Source: Caulobacteraceae bacterium
GTDB taxonomy: Bacteria > Pseudomonadota > Alphaproteobacteria > Caulobacterales > Caulobacteraceae
Length of the DNA stretch: 6,517 nt
NCBI GenBank assembly: GCA_947479185.1
Contig: CANJYY010000155.1
Coordinates: forward strand, 1-6,517
Reading direction: 5' to 3'
The notes below the pieces were generated by a model. The model was not told the origin of the DNA. It saw nothing but the letters and a program-made list of their open reading frames with translations, and searched no databases. A program made the position numbers and the translations under genes. Of this stretch, positions 1 to 5,863 are shown in pieces. Position 1 is the first letter of the stretch, and each line of letters opens with the position of its first letter.

Positions 1-585
1 CATGAACTCCTTGAGGATGTCGTTCTGGATCGTGCCCTGCAGCGTGTCGGGCGTGACGCCCTGTTCCTCCGCGGCCACGATGTAGAGCGCCAGGATCGGC
101 AGCACCGCGCCGTTCATGGTCATCGACACGCTCATCTTGTCGAGCGGGATGCCGTCGAACAGCGTGCGCATGTCGAGGATGCTGTCGATCGCCACGCCGG
201 CCATGCCGACGTCGCCCTTCACCCGCTCATGGTCGCTGTCGTAGCCACGGTGGGTGGCCAGGTCGAAGGCCACCGACAGGCCCATCTGACCGGCCGCCAG
301 GTTGCGACGGTAGAAGGCGTTGGAGTCCTCGGCCGTCGAGAAGCCGGCGTACTGCCGCACCGTCCAGGGGTTGGTGGCGTACATCGTCGGATAGGGGCCG
401 CGCACGAACGGCTCGATGCCCGGATAGCCGTTCAGGAAGTCGAGACCCTCGACGTCCTCAGGGCCATAGGCGGCCGCGACGGCGATGCCTTCAGGGGTGT
501 TCCAGACGGGACCATCGGTCGGGGCCGCGCCGGCCGGCGCGCCGGCGGTGAAGTCGAGCTTGGCGAAATCGGGGAAGGTGGTCAT
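1..585 (-). CDS. mutB: Methylmalonyl-CoA mutase large (catalytic, B12-binding) subunit, N-terminal part, cut by window edge
   Basis: The enzyme isomerises (R)-methylmalonyl-CoA to succinyl-CoA using adenosylcobalamin. This is the last step by which propionyl-CoA from odd-chain fatty acids, Val, Ile, Met and Thr enters the TCA cycle. It acts in the cytoplasm as a heterodimer with MutA. My translation from ATG at 585-583 gives 195 residues with no stop. Family motifs are near identical to the Propionibacterium enzyme: RGPYPTMY (62-69), [20 protein letters not shown] (73-92), [20 protein letters not shown] (93-112), [17 protein letters not shown] (152-168) and [12 protein letters not shown] (184-195). 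Tyr79 in RQYAGFS aligns with the active-site Tyr89 of the Propionibacterium enzyme. The rest of the TIM barrel and the C-terminal cobalamin domain lie outside the window. The start is supported by GAGGAGG (plus 594-600) eight bases upstream, inside the end of mutA. Translational coupling with mutA is likely. Confidence 0.97.
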   Translation of the reverse strand, partial: MTTFPDFAKLDFTAGAPAGAAPTDGPVWNTPEGIAVAAAYGPEDVEGLDFLNGYPGIEPFVRGPYPTMYATNPWTVRQYAGFSTAEDSNAFYRRNLAAGQMGLSVAFDLATHRGYDSDHERVKGDVGMAGVAIDSILDMRTLFDGIPLDKMSVSMTMNGAVLPILALYIVAAEEQGVTPDTLQGTIQNDILKEFM

Positions 586-588
586 GGC

Positions 589-2040
589 TCAGGCCTCCTC
601 GAACGCGGCGGCGAAACGGATGGACGGCAGGGGCGGGCAGGACGAGTCCGGCCCGGGCAGTCGTGGGTCAGGCCCGGCCACGGCGAAGGCCGCCGGATCG
701 ACGACCGCCACCTCGGGAACCTTGTCGTCGGCGTTGGGGAACACCGTCACGCCGAGGATCTTGCGCGACTTGTCGGCGTAGGCCTTCGACTGGGCTTCGC
801 GGGCGGCGTTGACTGCCTCGGCGATGACACCCGACTGCAGGGCGGCGATGATGCCGCCGGCGGCCTCGATGGCCTGGAAGCCGGTCCAGGCGGCCTGGGC
901 GATCTGGTCGGTCAGGGTGTCGAGATACCAGGCGCCGCCGGCCGGGTCGGCGACGCGGCCCAGGTGGCTCTCTTCCATCAGCACCAGCTGGGTGTTGCGC
1001 GCCTGGCGGCGGGCGAAGGCGGTTGGCAGGCCGATGGCGTCGGTGAAGGCGCCCAGCACCACCACGTCCGCCCCGCCGACGGCGGCGGCGAAGCCGACGC
1101 TGGTCAGCCGCAGCAGGTTGGTCCAGGCGTCGGCCCGGGCCAGCATGCGGTTGGACGAGCGGACCTCGACCCGCGCCGGAACATTGACGCCGCAGGCCTG
1201 CGTCACCCGCGACCACAGAGCCCGCGCGGCGCGGACCTTGGCGATGCCGGTGAAATACTCGCCGTCGAGGCTGACCCCGAGGGTGATGCGGCGGAAGGCG
1301 TCTTCAATCGGCAGACCGGCGCGGACCATGGCCTTGGCGTAGGCCAGGGCGGCGGCGGTCATCACCGCCAGCTCCTCGGTGTTCGAACCGCCCGATTCGT
1401 GGGCCGCCCGGCCGGTGGCGAGGAACAGCCCGGCCTTGCCGTAGGTCGCGGCGAGGCGCGCGGCGACGGTGGCGGCGGAGATGATGTGGCTTTCGATCGG
1501 CCCGGGGCTGGCGCCCGTCTGGGCGAAGGTCGTCAGCGGATCCATGTGGAAGGACAGCGGCGCGTTCGGCGCGGCCTTGGCCAGGGTTCCCAGCCAGTCG
1601 GCGGCGCGCGGGCCGAGATAGCCGGCGTCCAGCGCCACGGGGGCGAGGTCCAGCATTACACCGTCCAGCGCCTTGGCCAGATCCTCGGCCGAGCCGACGG
1701 CGACGCCGCTCCGGCCGGTCGGGTCGATGGCCAGCAGCAGCGAGGCGGCCCCGCCTTCGAGATCCTTGAGGCTTTCAGCCGCCGCTTGGCGCGGATCGGG
1801 ATGGGCCACCCGCATGCGCAGGTCCCAGGGTCTGTCGGCGTCGCGCGGGCTGAGGTCACGGACCACGTCCGGCGCGCTGTCGGCCGTATAGAGCGGCTGG
1901 ATGCTCAGGCCATCGGCCGTGTGCTTGACCAGGGCGTCCTCGAAGGACTCCCCCTTGAGGGTCTTTTCAACAACGCGAAGCCAGGCCTCACGGGCGGGCG
2001 GCGCGAAGTCATCGGCCAGCGGCAGGATCGTCCCGGACAA
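589..2040 (-). CDS. mutA: Methylmalonyl-CoA mutase small (non-catalytic) subunit, short form without the C-terminal B12-like domain
   Basis: This is the 483-residue partner of MutB. In the characterised heterodimers this subunit is structural and does not bind cobalamin. It has a mutase TIM-barrel fold: substrate-domain motifs EYFTGIAKVRAARALW (261-276), RSSNRML (294-300) and DAIGLPTAFARRQARNTQL (334-352) clearly match the MutB/MutA family. SHLGRVADPAGGAWYLDTLT (358-377) is the conserved barrel end. The protein stops soon after the barrel, ending FAAAFEEA. The roughly 638-residue Propionibacterium small subunit carries an extra degenerate flavodoxin-like domain that is absent here. The start is TTG at 2040-2038. 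The next in-frame Met is about residue 76, which would remove conserved N-terminal sequence, and GGGGAG lies nine bases before the TTG. It is first in an operon with mutB, with 3 nt between the stop and the mutB start. Confidence 0.95.
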   Translation of the reverse strand: MSGTILPLADDFAPPAREAWLRVVEKTLKGESFEDALVKHTADGLSIQPLYTADSAPDVVRDLSPRDADRPWDLRMRVAHPDPRQAAAESLKDLEGGAASLLLAIDPTGRSGVAVGSAEDLAKALDGVMLDLAPVALDAGYLGPRAADWLGTLAKAAPNAPLSFHMDPLTTFAQTGASPGPIESHIISAATVAARLAATYGKAGLFLATGRAAHESGGSNTEELAVMTAAALAYAKAMVRAGLPIEDAFRRITLGVSLDGEYFTGIAKVRAARALWSRVTQACGVNVPARVEVRSSNRMLARADAWTNLLRLTSVGFAAAVGGADVVVLGAFTDAIGLPTAFARRQARNTQLVLMEESHLGRVADPAGGAWYLDTLTDQIAQAAWTGFQAIEAAGGIIAALQSGVIAEAVNAAREAQSKAYADKSRKILGVTVFPNADDKVPEVAVVDPAAFAVAGPDPRLPGPDSSCPPLPSIRFAAAFEEA

Positions 2041-2055
2041 ACCTTCGATCTCCCC
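2038..2055 (-). promoter_or_regulatory. TTG start and ribosome binding site of mutA
   Basis: Read on the minus strand, GGGGAG is followed by nine bases and then TTG. No ATG or GTG lies in frame upstream within the divergent region I checked, and the first internal ATG is about 75 codons in. This decides the uncommon TTG start. TTG starts usually lower initiation, which could keep the small subunit from outrunning MutB, whose own site (GAGGAGG plus ATG) is stronger. That last point is inference. Confidence 0.7.
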
Positions 2056-2072
2056 AAGTGCAATGCAGCAAA

Positions 2073-2101
2073 TTACGGGGCGTGATGCGCCCCTGCCGTA
2101 A
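2073..2101. repeat. Inverted repeat in the mutA / nitronate monooxygenase divergent region
   Basis: GGGGCG (2077-2082) and CGCCCC (2088-2093) form a perfect 6-bp stem around the loop TGATG. The outer arms TTAC (2073-2076) and GTAA (2098-2101) also pair, leaving TGCC unpaired on the right side. It overlaps the predicted core promoter of mutA. It could be an operator or a leader hairpin; GC-rich DNA also forms such repeats by chance. Confidence 0.3.
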
Positions 2102-2111
2102 GGTGCGTCAA
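2083..2111 (-). promoter_or_regulatory. Candidate promoter for mutA-mutB
   Basis: On the minus strand TTGACG (plus 2106-2111) matches the -35 element of Caulobacter and general alphaproteobacterial housekeeping promoters. The -10 part about 17 bases on (GCATCA, plus 2083-2088) is poor, so only the -35 half is convincing. A start near 2075-2080 would leave a leader of about 35-40 bases before the TTG codon. It was chosen by position and motif only. Confidence 0.35.
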
Positions 2112-2144
2112 GCGGACGGAGGTGCGACGGGGCGCGGCGGGGCC

Positions 2145-2184
2145 TTGCCGTTGCCGAACAGTTGTTCTATTTACAACGTATATT
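2145..2184 (+). promoter_or_regulatory. Candidate promoter of the nitronate monooxygenase gene
   Basis: This is the only AT-rich patch in the region. TTGCCG occurs twice in tandem (2145-2150 and 2151-2156) as a possible -35. TATTTA (2168-2173) lies 17 bases after the first copy. TATATT (2179-2184) is a better -10 match, but no well-spaced -35 precedes it. Either gives a short leader before ATG at 2205, with GGAG at 2191-2194 as ribosome binding site. The exact start cannot be chosen from sequence. Confidence 0.35.
2161..2177. promoter_or_regulatory. Possible operator: GTTGT-N7-ACAAC inverted repeat
   Basis: GTTGT (2161-2165) and ACAAC (2173-2177) are perfect inverted arms separated by seven AT-rich bases. 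They lie on the likely -10 region of the downstream gene, where a repressor would act. The regulator is unknown and none is encoded in the window. The arms are short, so chance is a real alternative. Confidence 0.3.
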
Positions 2185-2204
2185 CATAACGGAGACGACC
2201 GACC

Positions 2205-3212
2205 ATGGCCTTGCCGCCGATCCTGCGTGACCGCCTGCGACTGCCGGCCATCGCCTCGCCGCTGTTCATCATCTCCAACCCGGACCTGGTGATCGCCCAG
2301 TGCAAGGCCGGTATCGTCGGCTCGTTCCCGTCGCTGAACGCCCGCCCGATCAGCCTGCTCGACGAGTGGCTGGACCGGATCACCAGCGAGCTGGCGGCCT
2401 GGGACAAGGCCAACCCGGACCTGCCGTCGGCGCCGTTCGCGGTCAACCAGATCGTCCACAAGACCAACAACCGCCTCGACGAGGACATGTCCCTCTGCGC
2501 CAAGTACAAGGTCCCGGTGGTCATCACCTCGCTGGGCGCCCGCGAGGATGTGAACCAGGCGGTGCACGCCTGGGGCGGCATCACCCTGCATGACGTGATC
2601 ACCAACAAGTTCGCCCACAAGGCGGTCGAGAAGGGCGCCGACGGCCTGATTCCCGTCGCGGCCGGCGCGGGCGGTCACGCCGGCGGCCTGTCGCCGTTCG
2701 CCCTGATCCAGGAAATCCGCGAGTGGTTCGACGGGCCGGTGGCCCTGTCCGGCGCGATCGGCAACGGCGCGGCGATTCTCGCCGCCCAGGCCATGGGCGC
2801 GGACCTCGCCTACATCGGCTCGGCCTTCATCGCGACGAAGGAAGCCAACGCCGTCGAGGGCTACAAGCAGATGATCGTCGACAGCTCCGGCGAGGACATC
2901 GTCTATTCGAACCTGTTCACCGGCATCCACGGCAACTACCTGCGCCCGTCGATCATCGCCGCGGGCATGGACCCCGACCACCTGCCCGAGAGCGATCCTT
3001 CGGCGATGAACTTCGGCTCGGGCGGCAACACCGAGGCCAAGGCCTGGAAAGACATCTGGGGCTGCGGCCAGGGCATCGGCGCGGTGAAGGCGGTGCTCAG
3101 CGCCGGCGAACTCGTCGCGCGCCTGGCGGCGGAATACGAGGCTGCCAAGGCCGACCTGGTGGCCAAGACGGCCCTGACCGCCGGCAAGCACATGGCTTTC
3201 GCGGCCGAATAG
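2205..3212 (+). CDS. Nitronate monooxygenase (2-nitropropane dioxygenase) family FMN enzyme
   Basis: This 335-residue protein has the TIM-barrel fold of the NMO/NPD family. Characterised members use FMN and O2 to oxidise toxic alkyl nitronates such as propionate 3-nitronate; it is likely cytoplasmic. The N-terminal flavin-site strand reads SPLFIIS (18-24), a variant of the usual APM.G.S. AAGAGGHAGG (152-161) holds His158, in the position of the family's catalytic base. SGAIGNG (182-188) and GADLAYIGSAFIAT (198-211) match the phosphate-binding end of the barrel. GCGQGIGAV (286-294) matches the C-terminal GQG motif. ATG 2205 follows GGAG with a 10-base spacer. It is transcribed alone, divergent from mutA, and ends at a strong terminator. 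Caution: one enzyme once named nitropropane dioxygenase (PA1024) was later shown to be an NADH:quinone reductase, and FabK-like reductases share the fold. The substrate is therefore not settled. Confidence 0.9.
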   Translation: MALPPILRDRLRLPAIASPLFIISNPDLVIAQCKAGIVGSFPSLNARPISLLDEWLDRITSELAAWDKANPDLPSAPFAVNQIVHKTNNRLDEDMSLCAKYKVPVVITSLGAREDVNQAVHAWGGITLHDVITNKFAHKAVEKGADGLIPVAAGAGGHAGGLSPFALIQEIREWFDGPVALSGAIGNGAAILAAQAMGADLAYIGSAFIATKEANAVEGYKQMIVDSSGEDIVYSNLFTGIHGNYLRPSIIAAGMDPDHLPESDPSAMNFGSGGNTEAKAWKDIWGCGQGIGAVKAVLSAGELVARLAAEYEAAKADLVAKTALTAGKHMAFAAE

Positions 3213-3243
3213 CCGAACCGTTCACAAGGCAAATCAAGCGTTT

Positions 3244-3275
3244 GCGCCCGGCGATTCCCATGGATCGCCGGGCGC
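3244..3275 (+). terminator. Strong hairpin terminator after the nitronate monooxygenase gene
   Basis: GCGCCCGGCGAT (3244-3255) and ATCGCCGGGCGC (3264-3275) are perfect 12-base inverted arms around an 8-base loop that contains CCATGG. The right arm is followed by TTTCGT, a short T tract. The hairpin starts 31 bases after the TAG stop. It insulates the metabolic gene from the phage-type genes that follow. Confidence 0.8.
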
Positions 3276-3313
3276 TTTCGTATTCGGCGCATCGGTCCCC
3301 GGCGGCCGCCCAT

Positions 3314-3338
3314 CCTTGTCGTGACGAGCGACAGGGAG
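3314..3338 (+). promoter_or_regulatory. Hairpin that overlaps the ribosome binding site of the DUF2793 gene
   Basis: CCTTGTCG (3314-3321) can pair with CGACAGGG (3329-3336), eight pairs with one G-U, around a 7-base loop. The right arm covers the first three bases of the GGGAG Shine-Dalgarno sequence (3334-3338), which is seven bases before the GTG start at 3346. The pairing is seen directly. That it limits translation of the fibre-like gene is inference. Confidence 0.4.
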
Positions 3339-3345
3339 TTTCCGC

Positions 3346-4866
3346 GTGTCCGACGACGCCACCCCCCGCCTCGGCCTGCCCTATGTGGCGGCCGCCCAGG
3401 CGCAGAAGCATGTGACGGTCAACCAGGCCCTGGCCCGGCTGGACGGCCTGGTCCAGACCACGGTCGAGAGCCGGACCGTCGGCGGCCAGCCGGCCGATCC
3501 CGAGGACGGCGTCCTCTATATCCTGCCGGCCGGCGCGACCGGCGAGGCCTGGGCCGGCAAGCCGGCGGATGCGCTGGCGCGGTTCGAATCCGGCGGCTGG
3601 ACCTTTGTCGCGTCCGACGCAGGTCTCGTCGCGTGGATCCGTGACGAGGGCCTGCTGGCGGTGTTCGACGGCGCTGGCTGGGTCCCGGTCGACGCCGAGG
3701 TCAGTTTCCAGAACATCCCGCTGCTGGGCGTCGGCGCGGCGGCGGACGCGGCCAACCCCCTGACGGCGAAGCTCAACAAGGTGCTGCTGACGGCGAAGAC
3801 GGCCGGGGAGGGCGGCGACGGCGACCTGCGGGTGACGATCAACAAGGAGACCGAAGGGGACACCGGTTCGCTGCTGTTCCAGACCGGCTACGGCGGCCGG
3901 GCCGAGTTCGGCCTCGCCGGCTCCGATGACGCGACCCTCAAGGTCTCGCACGACGGCGCGATCTGGCATGACGCCTTCACGGTGGCGCGCGGCACGGGCC
4001 GGACGACCTTCGCCCTGTCGCCGCTGCGGCAGAGCCAGGTCAGCGTGTTCACGGCCGGCGGCAGCTACAGCCCGCCCGCCTGGGCGCGGCGGCTGCAGCT
4101 GGTCTGCATCGGCGGAGGGGGCGGGGGCGGCGCGGGGGCGTCCGGCACGACGGCCGCCAACCGCGCGGGCGGCGGGGGCGGCGGGGGCGGGGGCCGGTCC
4201 TGTGAAGAGATCGATGTCGCCGAACTGTCCGGCGGGGCCCTGACCATCACCATCGGCGCCGGCGGCGCCGGCGCGTCCGGCGTCAGCGGCACGACGTCCG
4301 GCGGCGCCGGCGCGGCGGGCGGAGACACCAGCATTGCCGACGGGGCGCAGGTCCTGCTGGGCGCGACCGGCGGCGGTGGCGGCGGCGGCGGCTCGACGGT
4401 CAGCGGCGCGGCCGGTTCCGGCGGCGTCGGCAACTCTCCGGCCAACGCCGGCGGGGCAGGCAGCACGGCGGGCGTGCCGGTTGCGGGCGTCGATTCGACC
4501 CGCGGCGACGGTCCCGGCGGCGGCGGCGGGGCCGGCGGCCTCAACACCGCCAGTTCGACGTCCTCCGGCAAGGAAGGCGGCCACGGCTATGTCATCGGCG
4601 CCGGCAGCGGAAGGCGCGCGACACGCGGGGCCGGCGGTTCGCTCGGGGCCTCGGGCGCGGCAGGGGGCGACAAGGCGTGGCAACGCGGCGCGGGCGCGGG
4701 CGGCGGCGGGGGTGGCAGTCAGGCCGGCGCCAACGGCGGCTCGGGCGGCTCGGGCGGCGCGCCGGGCGGCGGAGGCGGGGGCGGGGCGGGTTGCCGCGAC
4801 ACCTGGACCTCCGGTCCCGGCGGCGCGGGCGGCCGCGGCGAAGTCTGGATCATCGCAATCGGCTGA
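3346..4866 (+). CDS. DUF2793 phage/GTA-type protein with long glycine-rich adhesin-like C-terminus
   Basis: This is a 506-residue protein in three parts. Residues 1-115 are a DUF2793 domain: RLGLPYVAAAQAQKHVTVNQ (8-27) is its hallmark start, followed by GVLYILPAGATGEAWAGK and W/G-rich repeats to about 113. Residues 118-225 are the extension often seen with it (NPLTAKLNKVLLTA, INKETEGDTGSLLFQTGYGG, GLAGSDDATLKVSHDG). Residues 233-506 are glycine-rich: 106 of 274 by my count, with pure Gly runs of 5-9 (256-262, 275-283, 342-349, 391-395, 452-457, 474-480). This part is framed by strand-like ends LQLVCI and GEVWIIAI. DUF2793 proteins occur in alphaproteobacterial prophages and, from memory, next to the tail-tip gene of Rhodobacter-type GTAs. 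Polyglycine domains of this layout occur at phage tail-fibre tips. No signal peptide is seen. GTG start with GGGAG seven bases upstream. A role in host recognition is inference. Confidence 0.85.
   Translation: MSDDATPRLGLPYVAAAQAQKHVTVNQALARLDGLVQTTVESRTVGGQPADPEDGVLYILPAGATGEAWAGKPADALARFESGGWTFVASDAGLVAWIRDEGLLAVFDGAGWVPVDAEVSFQNIPLLGVGAAADAANPLTAKLNKVLLTAKTAGEGGDGDLRVTINKETEGDTGSLLFQTGYGGRAEFGLAGSDDATLKVSHDGAIWHDAFTVARGTGRTTFALSPLRQSQVSVFTAGGSYSPPAWARRLQLVCIGGGGGGGAGASGTTAANRAGGGGGGGGGRSCEEIDVAELSGGALTITIGAGGAGASGVSGTTSGGAGAAGGDTSIADGAQVLLGATGGGGGGGGSTVSGAAGSGGVGNSPANAGGAGSTAGVPVAGVDSTRGDGPGGGGGAGGLNTASSTSSGKEGGHGYVIGAGSGRRATRGAGGSLGASGAAGGDKAWQRGAGAGGGGGGSQAGANGGSGGSGGAPGGGGGGGAGCRDTWTSGPGGAGGRGEVWIIAIG
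4167..4193 (+). other. Canonical G-quadruplex motif in the polyglycine coding sequence
   Basis: Four G runs (3, 5, 5 and 5 bases) are separated by loops of 4, 4 and 1 bases, which fits the G3+N1-7 rule on the coding strand. They encode the Gly275-283 run. Three G5 runs precede it at 4117-4138, and another cluster lies at 4764-4790 with one longer loop. The mRNA carries the same G runs. This may be only a by-product of GGG/GGC glycine codons, but such tracts are prone to slippage and copying stalls. Confidence 0.6.
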
Positions 4867-4877
4867 AGGAGGCCATC

Positions 4878-5405
4878 ATGGACATCATCACCACCGCCGG
4901 CGGCGGTCTGGCGGGCGGCGCGCTCGGGGCGGCCTTCGGCGCCTTCGGGTCGATCCTCAACCGGGGGCTTGGCATCTTCGAGACGCGCGAGAAGCGCAAG
5001 GACCGACAGCTGGAAATGGCCCACGAGGTCGAGCGCTGGGGTCACGACCTGAAGCTGGCGGCCGAAACCCGGGCGGGGCGGGTCGAGGACGCGAAGCTGA
5101 CCCTGGTCCAGACCGAAGCCGAGGGCTCCTGGCGCGGTCTCGACGCCTCACTGCGGGCCGAGGCCCAGGTCGGCCAGAGCTGGCCCTGGGTCGCCGCCGT
5201 GCGGGCCCTGACCCGGCCGGCCCTGACCCTGCTGCTGTGGATCCTGTTCGCCGTGCTGTTCCTGTCGGCGATGAGCGGGGCGCTGGCCGCCGACACCGCT
5301 GCCGGCATCGTCCGCACGGCCGTGGAGACGATCGCCTTCTCGGCCTCGACGGCTCTGGCCTGGTGGTTCGGCGACCGCGCGCCGCGCCGGGACGACCAGG
5401 GATGA
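4878..5405 (+). CDS. Putative holin, three-transmembrane gene-transfer-agent/phage type
   Basis: This is a 175-residue inner-membrane protein. A glycine/alanine-rich first helix (about 6-34) is followed by a charged, probably coiled-coil stretch (35-95, rich in E, K, R). Two further hydrophobic helices lie at about 113-137 and 143-163, and the charged tail ends FGDRAPRRDDQG. The WPWVAAVRALTRPALTLLLW segment (102-121) and the closing WWFGDR (162-167) are what I recognise from 3TM holins (GTA_holin_3TM-like; PF11351 from memory). Holins open the inner membrane so that lysozyme reaches the wall and particles leave the cell. I chose ATG 4878 because AAGGAGG (4866-4872) stands five bases before it and overlaps the upstream TGA stop. 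An open frame reaching back to 4677 is only overlap with the fibre-like gene. Eleven bases separate it from that gene, so the pair forms one operon. No endolysin gene is adjacent. It could instead be another small membrane protein. Confidence 0.72.
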   Translation: MDIITTAGGGLAGGALGAAFGAFGSILNRGLGIFETREKRKDRQLEMAHEVERWGHDLKLAAETRAGRVEDAKLTLVQTEAEGSWRGLDASLRAEAQVGQSWPWVAAVRALTRPALTLLLWILFAVLFLSAMSGALAADTAAGIVRTAVETIAFSASTALAWWFGDRAPRRDDQG

Positions 5406-5430
5406 CTTGGCGGCCGGCCCGCGCGACCTA

Positions 5431-5446
5431 GGTTCTGTTCCAGACC
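5431..5446 (+). repeat. Short bulged inverted repeat between the holin-like and DUF2177 genes
   Basis: GGT-T-CTG (5431-5437) pairs with CAGACC (5441-5446), leaving one T bulged and a 3-base loop. No T tract follows, so it is not a convincing terminator. The 57-base gap otherwise holds only the ribosome binding site GAGGA (5451-5455), seven bases before ATG 5463. I see no clear promoter, so read-through from the holin-like gene into the DUF2177 gene is possible. Confidence 0.3.
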
Positions 5447-5462
5447 AAACGAGGACCCCGCC

Positions 5463-5861
5463 ATGAGCTGGATCGCCGCCTACGCCGCCGCCGCCGTCAG
5501 TTTTCTCGCCCTCGACGCCCTGTGGCTCGGCGTGGTGGCGCAGAAGCTCTATCAGCGCGAGTTCGGTTCGATGTTGCTGGAAAAGCCCAACATGGCCGCC
5601 GCGGCGGCCTTCTATGCGCTCTACCTGTTCGGGGTGGTGTTCTTCGCCGTGAAGCCGGCGCTGGAGGCCGGCGGCTGGACACGGGCGCTGCTGCAGGGCG
5701 CGCTGTTCGGCCTGGTCGCCTACGCGACCTATGACCTGACCAACCTGGCGACCCTCAAGGGCTTTCCGGTGCGCGTCGTCGCGCCGGACCTGATCTGGGG
5801 CATGGTGGTCACGGCCGCGGCCGCGCTGGCGGGCTACGCGGCGGCGTCCCGGTTCAGCTGA
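5463..5861 (+). CDS. DUF2177 family small integral membrane protein
   Basis: This 132-residue protein of unknown function has four predicted membrane helices at about 5-26, 44-63, 73-93 and 107-127. Family hallmarks are seen: FLALDALWLG (14-23), the loop KPNMAAAAAFYALYLFGVVF (41-60), the strongly conserved GLVAYATYDLTNLATLKGF (83-101) and DLIWG (109-113). Acidic and aromatic residues inside or beside helices (Asp18, Asp91, Asp109, Trp112) suggest a conserved polar core, which may mean a transport or binding role, but no function is known to me. ATG 5463 follows GAGGA with seven bases between. Its stop overlaps the stop of the convergent Nudix gene. It is full length for the family. It may be co-transcribed with the holin-like gene 57 bases upstream, but the family is widespread in bacteria and not phage-specific, so I treat it as host-encoded. 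Confidence 0.9.
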   Translation: MSWIAAYAAAAVSFLALDALWLGVVAQKLYQREFGSMLLEKPNMAAAAAFYALYLFGVVFFAVKPALEAGGWTRALLQGALFGLVAYATYDLTNLATLKGFPVRVVAPDLIWGMVVTAAAALAGYAAASRFS

Positions 5862-5863
5862 AC
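5852..5863. repeat. 12-bp palindrome holding both convergent stop codons
   Basis: GTTCAGCTGAAC is a perfect palindrome. Read on either strand it supplies TTC AGC TGA, so both the DUF2177 protein and the Nudix protein end Phe-Ser-stop. The two coding regions overlap by eight bases (5854-5861) and no intergenic terminator exists between them. Confidence 0.85.

Noticed and set aside
229..2085. Long plus-strand open frame (618 codons) over mutA and mutB
   Set aside because: It lies antisense to two clearly recognised genes. Its product is a G/R/A/H-rich low-complexity string with no family motif, typical of the opposite frame in high-GC DNA.
2041..2204. Cobalamin riboswitch upstream of the B12-dependent mutase
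   Set aside because: The leader is too short (about 40 bases if the promoter call is right), and I found no B12-box-like sequence on either strand.
2184..3191. Minus-strand open frame opposite the nitronate monooxygenase gene
   Set aside because: It is antisense to a confidently identified enzyme and shows no domain of its own.
3097..4683. Long minus-strand open frame (528 codons) over the DUF2793 gene
   Set aside because: It is antisense to a recognised gene, made of Ala/Arg/Gly/Pro repeats that mirror the glycine codons, and runs through a strong terminator.
4100..4860. Tandem repeat or CRISPR-like array
   Set aside because: The repeated GGC/GGG units follow the codon frame of polyglycine and have no constant repeat-spacer spacing.
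4677..4877. N-terminal extension of the holin-like protein
   Set aside because: The extension is Arg/Gly-rich and out of frame over the glycine-rich gene. The ATG at 4878 has AAGGAGG five bases upstream and begins a membrane-type sequence.
4334..5431. Plus-strand open frame overlapping the end of the fibre-like gene and the holin-like gene
   Set aside because: It is a frame-shifted shadow with Arg/Ala-rich product. The real frames have good ribosome binding sites and recognisable domains.
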